NCBI GenBank assembly: GCA_016716665.1
Contig: JADJVH010000018.1
Coordinates: 1 to 64,000, forward strand
Reading direction: 5' to 3'
Length of the DNA stretch: 64,000 nt
Source: Candidatus Opimibacter iunctus
GTDB taxonomy: Bacteria; Bacteroidota; Bacteroidia; Chitinophagales; Saprospiraceae
Below the pieces are notes generated by a model, which did not search any database, was not told where the DNA came from, and was given only the letters and a program-made list of their open reading frames with translations. This document shows positions 19,291-28,640 of the stretch, in pieces (position 1 is the first letter of the stretch; each line of letters begins with the position of its first letter). The position numbers were made by a program, and so were the translations under genes.

Positions 19291-19356
19291 TGGTTACAGT
19301 TGTTACAAAAGGAGATGCTTGCGCAAAAGATACGGACTTTCATGAAGAAGAAAAGC
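19291..19356 (-). promoter_or_regulatory. 66-bp conserved upstream block of cyclase gene 2
   Basis: Counterpart of 16179-16244 with two differences in 66 bp. Coding identity also continues into the first codons (both proteins begin M-S/T-STRQLAAIMF). Beyond 19356 similarity breaks down into GAGCAAGG repeats in both cases. Confidence 0.6.
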
Positions 19357-19530
19357 AAGGGAGCAAAGTAGCAAGGGTCAAAGGGCAAGGGAGCAATGGA
19401 ACAAGGGAGCAAGGGAGCAAAGGAGCAAGGGAGCAAAGGAGCAAGGGTGTAAAGGGCAAGGGAGCAAAGGGAGCAAAGGGTGCAAAGGGTAAGGGAGCAA
19501 GGGAGCAAGGGAGCAAAGGAGCAGAAGGAG
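19357..19530. repeat. GAGCAAGG/GGGAGCAAAG purine tandem tract
   Basis: About 175 bp made almost wholly of 8-10 bp words such as GGGAGCAAAG and GAGCAAGG, a strongly purine-biased strand. Similar tracts occur at 16245-16400 and 60818-60860. Open frames across it are low-complexity artefacts. Confidence 0.85.
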
Positions 19531-19534
19531 GTTC

Positions 19535-19615
19535 AAGCGGCATTGCGGCGTTGCGCGAGAAATAATTTGCGAAGATTCAAAACATTAGAATACGGACGAG
19601 GCTGATGCCTCCGCG
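19535..19615. repeat. Dispersed ~80-bp repeat (GCGGCGTTGCG ... TTAGAATA ... GAGGCT)
   Basis: Recognisably homologous to 60934-61018: both read GCGGCGTTGCG, then CGCGAGA, AATTTGCGAAGATTC or the like, ACATTAGAATA and GAGGCT. In both places the element directly follows a GAGCAAGG tract. Its core is the reverse complement of the CGCAACGACGC units at 25197-25395. Confidence 0.7.
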
Positions 19616-19686
19616 AAAAATGCTACGGCATCCAAGAAGGAAGCGAAAGAAGCGATTAACTGCTATCTTGTATCTGACTTACAACT

Positions 19687-21159
19687 ATGCAAAAAATGCA
19701 TTTTGCTTACATGGTATTTAGGATATGTGGCTTGATACTGTTGACAGCCGCATACTGTCCTGTCTATGCGCAGACGCAAGCCTGGACATTATGGGCGTCG
19801 GGCTTGCCAACCGGGGTATATCCCAGAATGGTGGTAGCCCCAAATCATGATATCTTCTATGCATTGCTAGGTGCGGGGACTAATTTGGGCTATGTGTATC
19901 GGGCTAATACACTTGAAGATTCCGGGCAGTTTGAAGCAATGCCACAGATCCCACGTCCGGCCAGTATTCAGAATAATATCGTTGCCCTCGGATATAACAA
20001 GCTGAGTGAACCACTGGTCGGTATCTATCGAACTGACCTGAGCGAGCCATGGCTGTTCAGGTATGATCAACAATCCATGCAGTGGGACACGGCTATCGCA
20101 GATGCTACACCAACGCTTGGAGGGCATTGCATGGCGACCTCACCTGATGGTACTATTTATGTTGGGGCACGGTGGGCATATATCTATAAATCCACTGATG
20201 ATGGAGCTACCTTTCATGTGATTGATGAGTCTGCATCTGTAGCAGGCGCATACCCTTGTTATTATCCGTCATGGAATGGATCGGACAGTGATGGGGCTAT
20301 CTTTTCGATCAATATTGACAAGCAGGGTAGAGTTTATGCCGGTACAGAGACAGCCGGAGTGATATACTCTGATGATCAGGGAGCCCACTGGCAACCCGCA
20401 GATGCCTTTGCATGTGTACCGGGAGATCCTGAACAGTATGATACGATGAGTCCGATGCTGGCCCTAGCCCTGGGAGGTAATATTGGTGCAGTAGGGTTCA
20501 CTAAGGAAGACAATCTCGTGTGGTCCGGGCCGGATATGTGGAAGCTGGGATGGAGGAATAAAATGGGGTATTGTGACCTGGTCGATGGTAGTGTGATGGA
20601 GTTAGAAGGATTGCCTGATTACCTTGTTCAGACAGGCCAGCAGGTTTCGAAGATCGTGACCACGTCCAATGGCCGCATGTTTTTTCATTCCGGTTCGTCA
20701 AATGGCGCTGAGGCTATTGGTATCTATACATCAACAGATGGTATGCACTGGACACTATTCAATGACGGCATCACCGGACAAAATGATGGATTTTCAAAGG
20801 GCTCGCTAGCGGTCGATGGTAACCGGGTCTTTATGGCTACACATGATGGGAAGGTCTGGATGTATGATGATAGTTTGACCCAAACGACCGAACCGTCCTC
20901 GGATATTGAAGCATACCGGTTAACCGCTCTTCCTAATCCAGCGACAAACAGCATTTCGTTTTCAGACGGAGTAAACCAGGCGATCATTTGGAGTGAACTG
21001 GTCTTATACAATGGATGCGGTATGGTCTTGTCTCACATCCTCCATAGTGACGAATCATCATCATTTTTAGGTATTGATGACCTGGTTTCAGGTTATTATT
21101 TTGTTTCCCTTCGCGGCAATGATGACCTATTGTATTATTCCAGTTTTGTCAAAATATAA
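19687..21159 (+). CDS. Secreted BNR/sialidase-like propeller protein with T9SS sorting domain
   Basis: The 490-residue protein has a signal peptide (about 1-28, ending PVYAQ), BNR-type propeller blades with Asp-box-like motifs (IYKSTDDGATFHV, IYSDDQGAHWQPA, IYTSTDGMHWTLF), and a C-terminal domain from about 412 (LTALPNPATNSISF ... DDLVSGYYFVSLRG) typical of T9SS type A cargo. It is expected at the cell surface or outside. The substrate is unknown; sialidase catalytic residues are not evident. Its 3' end converges with the Ycf48-like gene, 29 bp apart. A TATCTTG element lies about 25 bp before the ATG and may be part of a promoter. Confidence 0.88.
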   Translation: MQKMHFAYMVFRICGLILLTAAYCPVYAQTQAWTLWASGLPTGVYPRMVVAPNHDIFYALLGAGTNLGYVYRANTLEDSGQFEAMPQIPRPASIQNNIVALGYNKLSEPLVGIYRTDLSEPWLFRYDQQSMQWDTAIADATPTLGGHCMATSPDGTIYVGARWAYIYKSTDDGATFHVIDESASVAGAYPCYYPSWNGSDSDGAIFSINIDKQGRVYAGTETAGVIYSDDQGAHWQPADAFACVPGDPEQYDTMSPMLALALGGNIGAVGFTKEDNLVWSGPDMWKLGWRNKMGYCDLVDGSVMELEGLPDYLVQTGQQVSKIVTTSNGRMFFHSGSSNGAEAIGIYTSTDGMHWTLFNDGITGQNDGFSKGSLAVDGNRVFMATHDGKVWMYDDSLTQTTEPSSDIEAYRLTALPNPATNSISFSDGVNQAIIWSELVLYNGCGMVLSHILHSDESSSFLGIDDLVSGYYFVSLRGNDDLLYYSSFVKI

Positions 21160-21188
21160 GCAAACGCTTTTACCAGCTATATAAGAAT

Positions 21189-23306
21189 CTATTGAATCAA
21201 TAGTTTTCTGCTTTCTTGTACGGTTGATGTTCGTATCTCAACAAAATACATTCCGGGGAGAAGGGAACTCAGATCCATATTCATCTTCTGCTGATTTTGG
21301 AACTTACGATCTATCAGCCTGGCGCCGTTAAGACTGTAAACCTGAACGATCGTTTCACCTGCCCAGCCAGCTTTAGCCTCAATGGTTATTGCATTGATTG
21401 TTGGGTTGGGGTAGAGCATGAAGGATGGCGGGTTTTTAAATGAAGGCTCTTCAATAAAGGTAGTGCCTCCATTGGTGGTTTTCAGGATGGTACCAATATC
21501 TCCCACCACATAGCCGGTATTGGCATCTGTAAAGTAGACTGATTGGAATGCGTAAGATGTTTGTACGGGTATAACATTCCATGTAATACCACCATCGGAT
21601 GTTTTTAAAATTGTTCCGACATACCCTACTGCATATCCATGGTTAGCATCCGTGAAATAAACTGAATTAATATACAGGTTTGAATTGCTCGCTTGTATTT
21701 CCCAAGTGGTACCCGCATCAATGGTTTTTAAGATATTGTGTACACCTGCGGCATAGCCGGTATTGACATCAGTAAAAAAAACGGAACGTAAATCATCGGT
21801 GATGACAGCTGGTAATGATTGCCATGATGCACCTGCATCTGTCGTTTTATACATTTTCCCATTTAACCCCACAGCATACCCGGTGTTAGGTTCAGTAAAG
21901 AATACTGAATTTAATTCAAAAGCGGTTCCAGGAGGAGCTGCAGCCCATGTTCCGCCACCGTCTGTTGTCTTTAAAATAGTTGAACCAACCGCATAGCCGG
22001 TATTAACATCCGTAAAGAAAATGGATTTGATATAAGGCGCATTGATGGAATCCGTAGCATTCCAGGTTTCACCTCCATCAAGTGTTTTATAAATGACTGA
22101 ACCAACTGCCCATGGTATATATTCAGTGCCAGCTGCGTATCCAGCCTGGTCATTTATAAAATAGATATCATTTAGCCTTACGGATGAATTGAAGGATATG
22201 TCGGTCCACACCTCGCCCGCGTTGTACGTTTTTAGAATTGTTCCTTCTTCGCCAACAGCATATCCTGTGTTAGTGCTTGTGAAACAAACATCAAAAAGCG
22301 AATTGTATTTATTAGAAAATGGATTCCAGTTTATTCCTGCATCATCTGTTTTCAGGATGATTCCTCCTGCTCCTACTGCATATCCAGTAAGCGTATCTGT
22401 AAAGTCAATTGAAAGCAATGGAAAATCAGGTTGTTGAATAGTAACCCATGTTAAACCGCCATCAATGGTCTTGGATATGTATCCGTATTGGTATTCCGGA
22501 TAAGTCTCTCCTCCCACTGCATAGCCAGTATTCGCGTTTGTAAAATAGATGGAATTACAATTAAAGTTAGCCTCGATCTCCGTCCATGTGATGCCGCCAT
22601 CCATTGTTTTGTACAGATTGGAAGCCCCGGCTACATAGCCTGTATTCTGGTCAATAAACAATACCGACAATAATCCCGATTCTGTTGTAGTATAGGGCGC
22701 CCAGGTTGTTCCGGCATCAGTAGTCTTAAGAATGATCCCTCCCGCCAAAGTTTGACCTACAACGTATCCTGTGTTGTCATTCGTAAACAATATTGCGTTT
22801 AAGGTGTATTCAGGTTCATTTAAGAGGTCAATCCAGGTTGTTCCTCCGTCAACAGTCTTCTTGATCATTCCGTAGCCATTGCCTACAAAATATCCTCCTC
22901 CGGCAATATAACCTGTGTTAGCATCAGTAAAATAAACGCCACGTATAGCATCAGCTTTAGCTATTGAAACATCTGTCCATGTTGCCCCTCCATTTAAGGT
23001 TTTCAGTATGATTCCGCTATCACCTGCTGCATATCCGTTTTCTGTATCAACAAAATAAACCGAGTTAAATGATTGGGTTGTACCGCTATTCAGGATAGAA
23101 TAGGATAGTCCGCCATCAGCCGTTTTAATAATGGTGCCTGACGCACCCACAGCGTAGCCTGTTTTGTCATCTGCAAAGAAAATAGATGAAAGCAAATTTC
23201 CCTGAGGAAGGGGATTCTGCCATGTCCATTGTGCATTTAGCATTAATACCCAAAGCCAAATGATGATCGGGAAGCCAATCTTTTTCATGTTCTTGAAATT
23301 TTTCAC
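21189..23306 (-). CDS. Secreted Ycf48/PSII-BNR repeat protein with T9SS sorting domain
   Basis: The 705-residue protein carries a signal peptide (to about residue 26, LMLNAQ) and about fourteen repeats of 40-48 residues with the pattern SVYFTDANTGYAVG ... ILKTTDGGTTW, the Ycf48-like/photosynthesis-stability BNR repeat, forming one or two beta propellers. A type A sorting domain follows from about 628 (MLYPNPTINAITIEAKAG ... LPGMYFVEIRTS). Such repeats are common in surface proteins of non-photosynthetic Bacteroidota, and no photosystem role is implied. It is probably secreted through the T9SS; the function is unknown. Confidence 0.92.
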   Translation of the reverse strand: MKNFKNMKKIGFPIIIWLWVLMLNAQWTWQNPLPQGNLLSSIFFADDKTGYAVGASGTIIKTADGGLSYSILNSGTTQSFNSVYFVDTENGYAAGDSGIILKTLNGGATWTDVSIAKADAIRGVYFTDANTGYIAGGGYFVGNGYGMIKKTVDGGTTWIDLLNEPEYTLNAILFTNDNTGYVVGQTLAGGIILKTTDAGTTWAPYTTTESGLLSVLFIDQNTGYVAGASNLYKTMDGGITWTEIEANFNCNSIYFTNANTGYAVGGETYPEYQYGYISKTIDGGLTWVTIQQPDFPLLSIDFTDTLTGYAVGAGGIILKTDDAGINWNPFSNKYNSLFDVCFTSTNTGYAVGEEGTILKTYNAGEVWTDISFNSSVRLNDIYFINDQAGYAAGTEYIPWAVGSVIYKTLDGGETWNATDSINAPYIKSIFFTDVNTGYAVGSTILKTTDGGGTWAAAPPGTAFELNSVFFTEPNTGYAVGLNGKMYKTTDAGASWQSLPAVITDDLRSVFFTDVNTGYAAGVHNILKTIDAGTTWEIQASNSNLYINSVYFTDANHGYAVGYVGTILKTSDGGITWNVIPVQTSYAFQSVYFTDANTGYVVGDIGTILKTTNGGTTFIEEPSFKNPPSFMLYPNPTINAITIEAKAGWAGETIVQVYSLNGARLIDRKFQNQQKMNMDLSSLLPGMYFVEIRTSTVQESRKLLIQ

Positions 23307-23588
23307 TGAAATATTAGTTCCCCGACACTACATTAGCAATGACAGTCGTCAATGCTATAAGTGATGAAGATCATTAGATTTATTGCTTTCATTTTGTTCA
23401 GTTTAATTATAATATTTTCTTGCCTTTGCCGATGAGACTAACCCTTCACTGAGTTATCAAGTAGAAATGGGTATGAAGTCGTGATTTAATCGCTTTTCGT
23501 CGATGGAGCTGTCCTAAAGAGTAATTATTTGCTTCACATGTTCTATTTTTACGACTTAATTCGGTAGATACATTTAAAGCAAAAAGTG

Positions 23589-24362
23589 ATGAAAAACAGG
23601 TTTTATGCTTTACTATTTCTTGTCATGTGTGGTGTACAGTCCTATGCTCAATCCCCTCAGGATAGCTCCCCAGCCCAGACTGCCAAAGCCACTGATTTCA
23701 GCGGCGGATACGGACATTTCTTTACCGGGGTAGGGTGGATCGAACCCTCTGATCTGGTCAGCCATCTGCAAGGCTCAGCCGTGATGGGAGCAACATTTGC
23801 CTGGGACAAAGTAGCGATCAATACCGGGTTTGAAGGATTTGCCGAAATCCACAGGTTGCTGGTAGGAGGCGGAGGATTCGGCCTGATTACCCAAAACATG
23901 GAGTCGGACAAAGGTGTGGTAAGGTTTGGCTTCGGAGGCGGTTATGCCAAGATAGGATATGTGGTCTATCAGCAGCCACGTTATTTTGCCTCACTGATGG
24001 CTGGTTTTGGAGGGGGCGCTATGTATGTTGGCATTGAAAACACATCAGATCAAACGCCCATTTATTTCAGCAGCAATGCGCCTGTATTGCCTCACGGGGA
24101 CGAAGATTATTTCCGCGGCTATCTCTTGTACGACCTGGCGATCAACAATAAATTTATCGCTACCAGGATCAACCAGTCCAGCCGGAAATTCGGCGGACTG
24201 ATGTTTGGTTTAGATGCAGGGGCTTCTATCGGTATCCCTGTTGATACATGGCGGGACGATTATGGAAAAGTGACCGGTATCCCTTCCCCTGGCACTTTTG
24301 TAAGTCCATACCTGCGCCTGACTATAGGCGGTGGTGGATTCAGGAAGCATATGCCATATTAA
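23589..24362 (+). CDS. Outer-membrane beta-barrel-like secreted protein
   Basis: From ATG 23589 the protein has 257 residues with a signal peptide (MKNRFYALLFLVMCGVQSYAQ). The mature part is rich in Gly and aromatic residues with alternating hydrophobic strands (FGLITQNM, GVVRFGFGGGYAKIGYVVY, ASLMAGFGGGAMYVGIE, FVSPYLRLTIGGGGF) and ends in Phe/Tyr-rich sequence, as expected for a small outer-membrane barrel. I do not recognise the family. The gene is convergent with the lipoprotein gene that follows, whose stop is 13 bp away. Confidence 0.75.
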   Translation: MKNRFYALLFLVMCGVQSYAQSPQDSSPAQTAKATDFSGGYGHFFTGVGWIEPSDLVSHLQGSAVMGATFAWDKVAINTGFEGFAEIHRLLVGGGGFGLITQNMESDKGVVRFGFGGGYAKIGYVVYQQPRYFASLMAGFGGGAMYVGIENTSDQTPIYFSSNAPVLPHGDEDYFRGYLLYDLAINNKFIATRINQSSRKFGGLMFGLDAGASIGIPVDTWRDDYGKVTGIPSPGTFVSPYLRLTIGGGGFRKHMPY

Positions 24363-24375
24363 CGTAAGGCGAAGG

Positions 24376-25158
24376 CTAAGGCGAAGGTTGAGGTTCAGAA
24401 AAGATAAAGTCATCCATTACGCAAATATCCTTAGTCCCTCTATCATCGGGTCCAAGCGCAGTATTTCCTAAGGTGATACGGGCACGATGAATCATGGCGG
24501 CTTCGAAGAGCAATCCCAAAAATGCCTGGCCTTCCTTCATCATAGGGACATAGTACGTGCCAAGGGAGTTATCATCTATATCAAACAGACTAATGGAACT
24601 TGTTTCTGCACGATCGACATCGATGAATACTGCACCAACTCCTTTTACTATAGCCGGGATACTGGTGCCTGGGATATAAAACCGTACTTCCAGGATGTTA
24701 CTCGCCTGAGGGCTGATCATCCTTTCCCCGCTATAGGTTGGGAATATATTGGCATACGTCGCGTTGAAATTAACAAAGGATGGAGCTGTGCCTGTTGGGT
24801 TGTCGCTGTCTGCACATATCATAAGGCGTGAACCCGGTGTAGAGAATTCGGCACCCCTCGCCTGATGATAGGACCGATCGTTAAAGTAAGTCTCGGGATA
24901 GCTGTTGGGTAATGCCAAACTATCAGGTATGACATCCCAGTTTATCTCTCTCCTGCCTGCAGGTTTCGAACCGAGGTAATTGATGTTATTATCTCCCAGG
25001 AGGTCTCTGAATGCATCAACATCTGATTTGATATCGCCGAAGGCAGAATAGGTAGCAGGCTTGATATGGTCCACTTCCTGACGTGAGCAAGCTAAGACAA
25101 AAACAAATGTAAAAAGAAGGATAGCCAGACTTTTGGAATGCAGTGAGATGAATTTCAT
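24376..25158 (-). CDS. Hypothetical lipoprotein of the GRREINWD type
   Basis: The 260-residue protein has a lipobox (FVFVLACSR, Cys about 24). The mature part begins FGDIKSDVDAFRDLLG and includes KPAGRREINWDVIPDSL, SRLMICADSDNPTGT, an all-beta C-terminal half (ILEVRFYIPGTSIPAIVKGVGAVFIDVD) and ends CVMDDFIFSEP. Secreted proteins with a GRREINWDG-like start occur in several phyla as far as I recall, with no assigned role. The C-terminal half could be a jelly-roll, carbohydrate-binding-like fold (inference). Confidence 0.8.
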   Translation of the reverse strand: MKFISLHSKSLAILLFTFVFVLACSRQEVDHIKPATYSAFGDIKSDVDAFRDLLGDNNINYLGSKPAGRREINWDVIPDSLALPNSYPETYFNDRSYHQARGAEFSTPGSRLMICADSDNPTGTAPSFVNFNATYANIFPTYSGERMISPQASNILEVRFYIPGTSIPAIVKGVGAVFIDVDRAETSSISLFDIDDNSLGTYYVPMMKEGQAFLGLLFEAAMIHRARITLGNTALGPDDRGTKDICVMDDFIFSEPQPSP

Positions 25159-25196
25159 AGGCTGTGATTTACCACAAATTAATCAAATAAAGGATT

Positions 25197-25395
25197 AATT
25201 ATAGATATCGCGCAACGACGCAGCGACGCAAAGATGCAGGTATATGATTCATAGTTACCGCGCAGAGACGCAGAGACGCAGTTATATTTTAAATAGATAT
25301 CGCGCAACGACGCAGCGACGCAAAGATACTTTTCATAGATATCGCGCAACGACGCAACGACGCAAAGATGCAGGTATATGATCCATAGTTATCAC
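25197..25395. repeat. Tandem array of ATAGATATCGCGCAACGACG units
   Basis: Four degenerate copies start near 25201, 25252, 25292 and 25335: CGCGCAACGACGCAGCGACG followed by CAAAGATGCAGGTATATGAT, separated by ATAGATAT or ATAGTTAC. The rest of the 331-bp gap (25396-25489) is CTCACGTT repeats (about 25416-25446) and TCTTACT words. No gene is seen. Confidence 0.85.
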
Positions 25396-25489
25396 ACACA
25401 ACTCACATGCCCACTCATCTCACGTTCTCACGTTCTCACGTTCTCACGCCCACACCCAGCACCTCTTACTGTCTTACTTTCTCACAGTC

Positions 25490-27852
25490 TTACACCTGTG
25501 TCACATCCTTGTACTTGTTGTACAGGAAAGATATGATCAACAGTAAAATCCCCAGTGAAACAAAGACAACTGTCTTGGCAATCGTATCCAGGTGTGTAAG
25601 GTCATAGACTGCCAGTTTGATGAGCGTTACAGCAAACAATAGGATAGCGCCGATACGCAGGTGCTGTTTGCCTTTCCAGATGCCCAGGATGATCAGGAAC
25701 AAGGCATAGATACCCCAGACAATACTTAATCCAAGCCGGGTGGATTCCGAATAGTGAAGTGCTGTCATGATGGTAATCCACTCATTGCTCACCACACTCA
25801 GCACTGAAAGATGAAGGAGGAGGTCAAAGGCAATGGACAGCCGGTGATTGACTTTGCTCTTTTCTTCGTGCCTGATGATGTCATACAGGCTGTAAAGCAT
25901 AAGGCCTGCAAAGGCAAAAGAAATATACCTGATGGCCATATTGAAGCTGCCTGCGGTGTATTTAGGGTTTGTATCCGGAAGGAGGTAACTATCCCTAAGC
26001 TGGTTGAGGACCATCAGCCCTTCGGACAGGAAGGCTAATATGCATATGGAGCCGAAAACAAGGATGGTGATAGTCAGTATTTTGCTCTTTATGCGTTTGA
26101 GATTCAGATATGCGAGTATGCAAAAGAAGAGGAATGAATAATTGAGCGTCCAGATGACTTTGTAGTTTGTAAGGTCCTGGTTGAAGTATGTAGTAGGATA
26201 ATCTGTTCCTTCAACAGTGCCGGTGATTGAAGAATCCAGGTATAATTGATCCCAGTATGTCGTCAACTCTATCCTGAAGGCAAAATAGATGGCGGCAAGC
26301 AGGATGGATGGGATTGCAATATTCATAAATGACCTTAGCGTACCGGCTAAAGGGGAAGTACTTTCTTCTCTTTCGCGGATGAGATAGGTGATCACCGCCA
26401 GCGAGGCAATAAACAGTATGGACGTCAGGAAATGTATATTGAGTAGAGGCGTAATCCGTGTGCCGACGATGGCAGGGTCATATTGGTGATAGACACCCAT
26501 CCAGTCGCCGATGATGCTCAGCGAGGCCAGGAAAATCAATGCATAGGATATCTGCTCATAGATTTCATCCCTTCTGATCCTGCCGATCCAGAAGAGCAAC
26601 ACGGCTTCACCGGCCCAGAGCAAAGTCACCCAACTGCCATCTAACTGGACAGGGATGGCAATCGTCACAAATACCAGCACCAGGCCTGCGACAAGTGAAA
26701 ATAAATTGCGGTCGGCTATATTCCGGATGTAGATAAAAAGGGTGACTGCGAGATGAATCGCTGCATTGGCCAGTGTAAACAATCCCAGATATTGACTGCC
26801 ATCTTGATGGTTGTCCAATGCGGCATAGCCAAGGCCATAGAAGATAAATGAGTTGGACAGGATCAGCAGGACATCCGTGGTCCTGAATTTTTCCTGATGG
26901 ATTAGCTTATATGAAATGAAGATGAGGTAGAACGTGATAAAGAACAGAAACCCGAAAATCCAGAAGGTCAGGAAATCATTGCTGTCCTCAAATTGAAATA
27001 CATACCAGACACTGAAGATCAGCCAGGTGAGGAGAAAAGAAGAATAGTACAGGGGCTTCCAGTATTTTTTGATGGCGATGATGAGGATACCGGCATTGAT
27101 AATCGCCATGTAAGTATACAGCACCGTGGTATTACCAGAATCGTTGCTCAACAGGAAGGGGACTGCATATGCACCTACGAGGCCGATATGTGCGATGACT
27201 TGCCGGTTGTAATTCATAGCCGCACCGATCGTCAATACGGTAAACAGCACCATCAAGGCAAAGGCCACGGCCTGCGGCATCATCGCATAGAAGGTGTAAG
27301 CCGCATAGGTGATAAAGTACATGATTGCTATGGCCCCGCTGACGAGAACAGCACTGAAATCTGTGTATGCTTTCTTCAGCCTGAACCCTACACCAAGTAG
27401 GCAAAGGCCAATCGCATAGCCCAGGCAAATACGCGTGAGTGGGCTGATAAGGTCGTGTTCGATGGAATATTGAGCGCCTATGCCTACTCCGATGATCGTG
27501 ATCGCAATTCCAATCTTGCTGATGATGTTAGAGCCGATATAATGCTCTACATCTGCTTTTGGTTTAGGTGGAGTGGCTGCAGGGATCGTGGGGATTTCAG
27601 GCGGGCCTGTTGTTATTTTTCAGGATTGATGGGTTCGACAAATTCTTCAGGTGCATATGTCTCAGTGGTCTCTATGGGCTCTCCGGATAGCACCTGTTCA
27701 CTTTTATTGTCTTGCTGCGAAGGTTGCAGGCCTTGAAGAGAATAGATCTCATTCCGTATTTCTTTCAGTTCCGATGAAAATGCATCTTGCTTCTTTGACA
27801 ATGCCTCGAGTTTTTCGAGCAGTATCTGTAGCTTTTCGTTGTTGCCTGTCAT
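25490..27852 (-). CDS. DUF2339 polytopic membrane protein (one frameshift)
   Basis: Two frames combine into 787 residues when the T5 run at 27616-27620 gains one base (repaired INPEKITTGPPEIPTIP). The N-terminal 80 residues are a coiled coil plus acidic linker (KLQILLEKLEALSKKQDAF). Then VEHYIGSNIISKIGIAITII, the hallmark start of DUF2339, leads into about twenty hydrophobic segments to the end. DUF2339 proteins are large inner-membrane proteins of unknown function. Start ATG 27852 opens the coiled coil. Without the repair the membrane part would lack its family-typical N-terminal region. Confidence 0.88.
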
Positions 27853-28132
27853 ACAGGGAAGGGATTAAATAAGGGTTATTTTTTTAAGCTAGCAGCTATC
27901 AGCTATCAGTGATCTGTGATCAGTTTAATATCTCATTTCTTAACTCTTAACTCTTTACTCACAACTCACAATCACACACATACCTCACTCTCTCACGTCT
28001 CACGGTTCGACCTGCTTTCACGCAGCCCTGTGCTATACTTCGACTCCGCTCAGCACGGCGCAGCTCACCAACCGCGTCTCACGTCTCACGTTTCTCACGC
28101 CCTCACTCTCCACCTCTCACTGTCTTACTGTC
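27853..28132. repeat. Repeat-rich intergenic segment
   Basis: Contains AGCTATCAG words, TTAACTCTTTACTCAC words, CTCACGTCTCACG repeats and one dispersed element copy at 28037-28057 (TACTTCGACTCCGCTCAGCAC). No coding sequence is supported. Confidence 0.7.
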
Positions 28133-28636
28133 TTACTCTCTTACACTCTCTGTTGAAGTCACCACGTACATCTTCCATCGTCCGTCTTTCTTCTTCCACA
28201 ACTCCGTCCAGGCAAAATCCGTAATCTCACGGGTGGGTATAGTGTCTGTTTCAATACTCACTTCCACATGCTTTCGGATGAGGACGTGGGCCATAGTGCC
28301 ATCGTCAGATATAGCGTAGACCGGAGGTTGGCTGTCTTCCCACTTGATAAATTCAACGGCATCGAAATATTGCATAAACCTGGAGGTCATCTGATCTTTG
28401 GTAAAGGAAGTTACCTCCCCGTTTTTGATTTGCACCAGCGTATCATTGAGCATATTGACCAGTATGGCAGGTTCTTCCTGCAGGTGGGCGGCTTGTTCCT
28501 GTTTTTGAAGGTCAGCAAGGGTGCTGAGTTCTTTTGCCATACCTGATTTTGGCGGGGAACAAGCAAAGATTAAAAGCACAATGAAGATGCCAGGCAAGAG
28601 CTTAAGGTGATGCGGGGGGATGAATTTCAAGAACAT
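28133..28636 (-). CDS. NTF2-like lipoprotein
   Basis: The 167-residue protein has a lipoprotein signal (IFIVLLIFACSPP, Cys about 26), a helix rich in Gln/Glu (LADLQKQEQAAHLQEE) and an NTF2/DUF4440-type fold (MTSRFMQYFDAVEFIKWED, HVLIRKHVEVSIETD, AWTELWKKKDGRWKMYVVTST). The start is 4 bp from the stop of the preceding propeller gene on the same strand, so the two are probably one transcription unit with this gene second. Ligand or substrate cannot be deduced. Confidence 0.87.
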   Translation of the reverse strand: MFLKFIPPHHLKLLPGIFIVLLIFACSPPKSGMAKELSTLADLQKQEQAAHLQEEPAILVNMLNDTLVQIKNGEVTSFTKDQMTSRFMQYFDAVEFIKWEDSQPPVYAISDDGTMAHVLIRKHVEVSIETDTIPTREITDFAWTELWKKKDGRWKMYVVTSTESVRE

Positions 28637-28640
28637 CTGT

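Noticed and set aside
19287..19565. Overlapping open frames on both strands rich in single amino-acid words
   Set aside because: They only reflect the GAGCAAGG purine tract; low-complexity peptides in several frames at once are an artefact.
21189..23306. Photosynthesis assembly factor from Ycf48-like repeats
   Set aside because: The repeats are common in secreted Bacteroidota proteins and this one has a T9SS sorting domain; no photosynthesis genes are present.
25197..25395. Possible CRISPR array
   Set aside because: Repeat units differ in length and spacing, spacers are themselves repeats and no cas gene is near; it is a satellite-like repeat.
27132..27428. 98-codon minus-strand frame with many Cys and Trp
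   Set aside because: It is a shifted frame within the DUF2339 gene; the native frame there reads the family's membrane helices.
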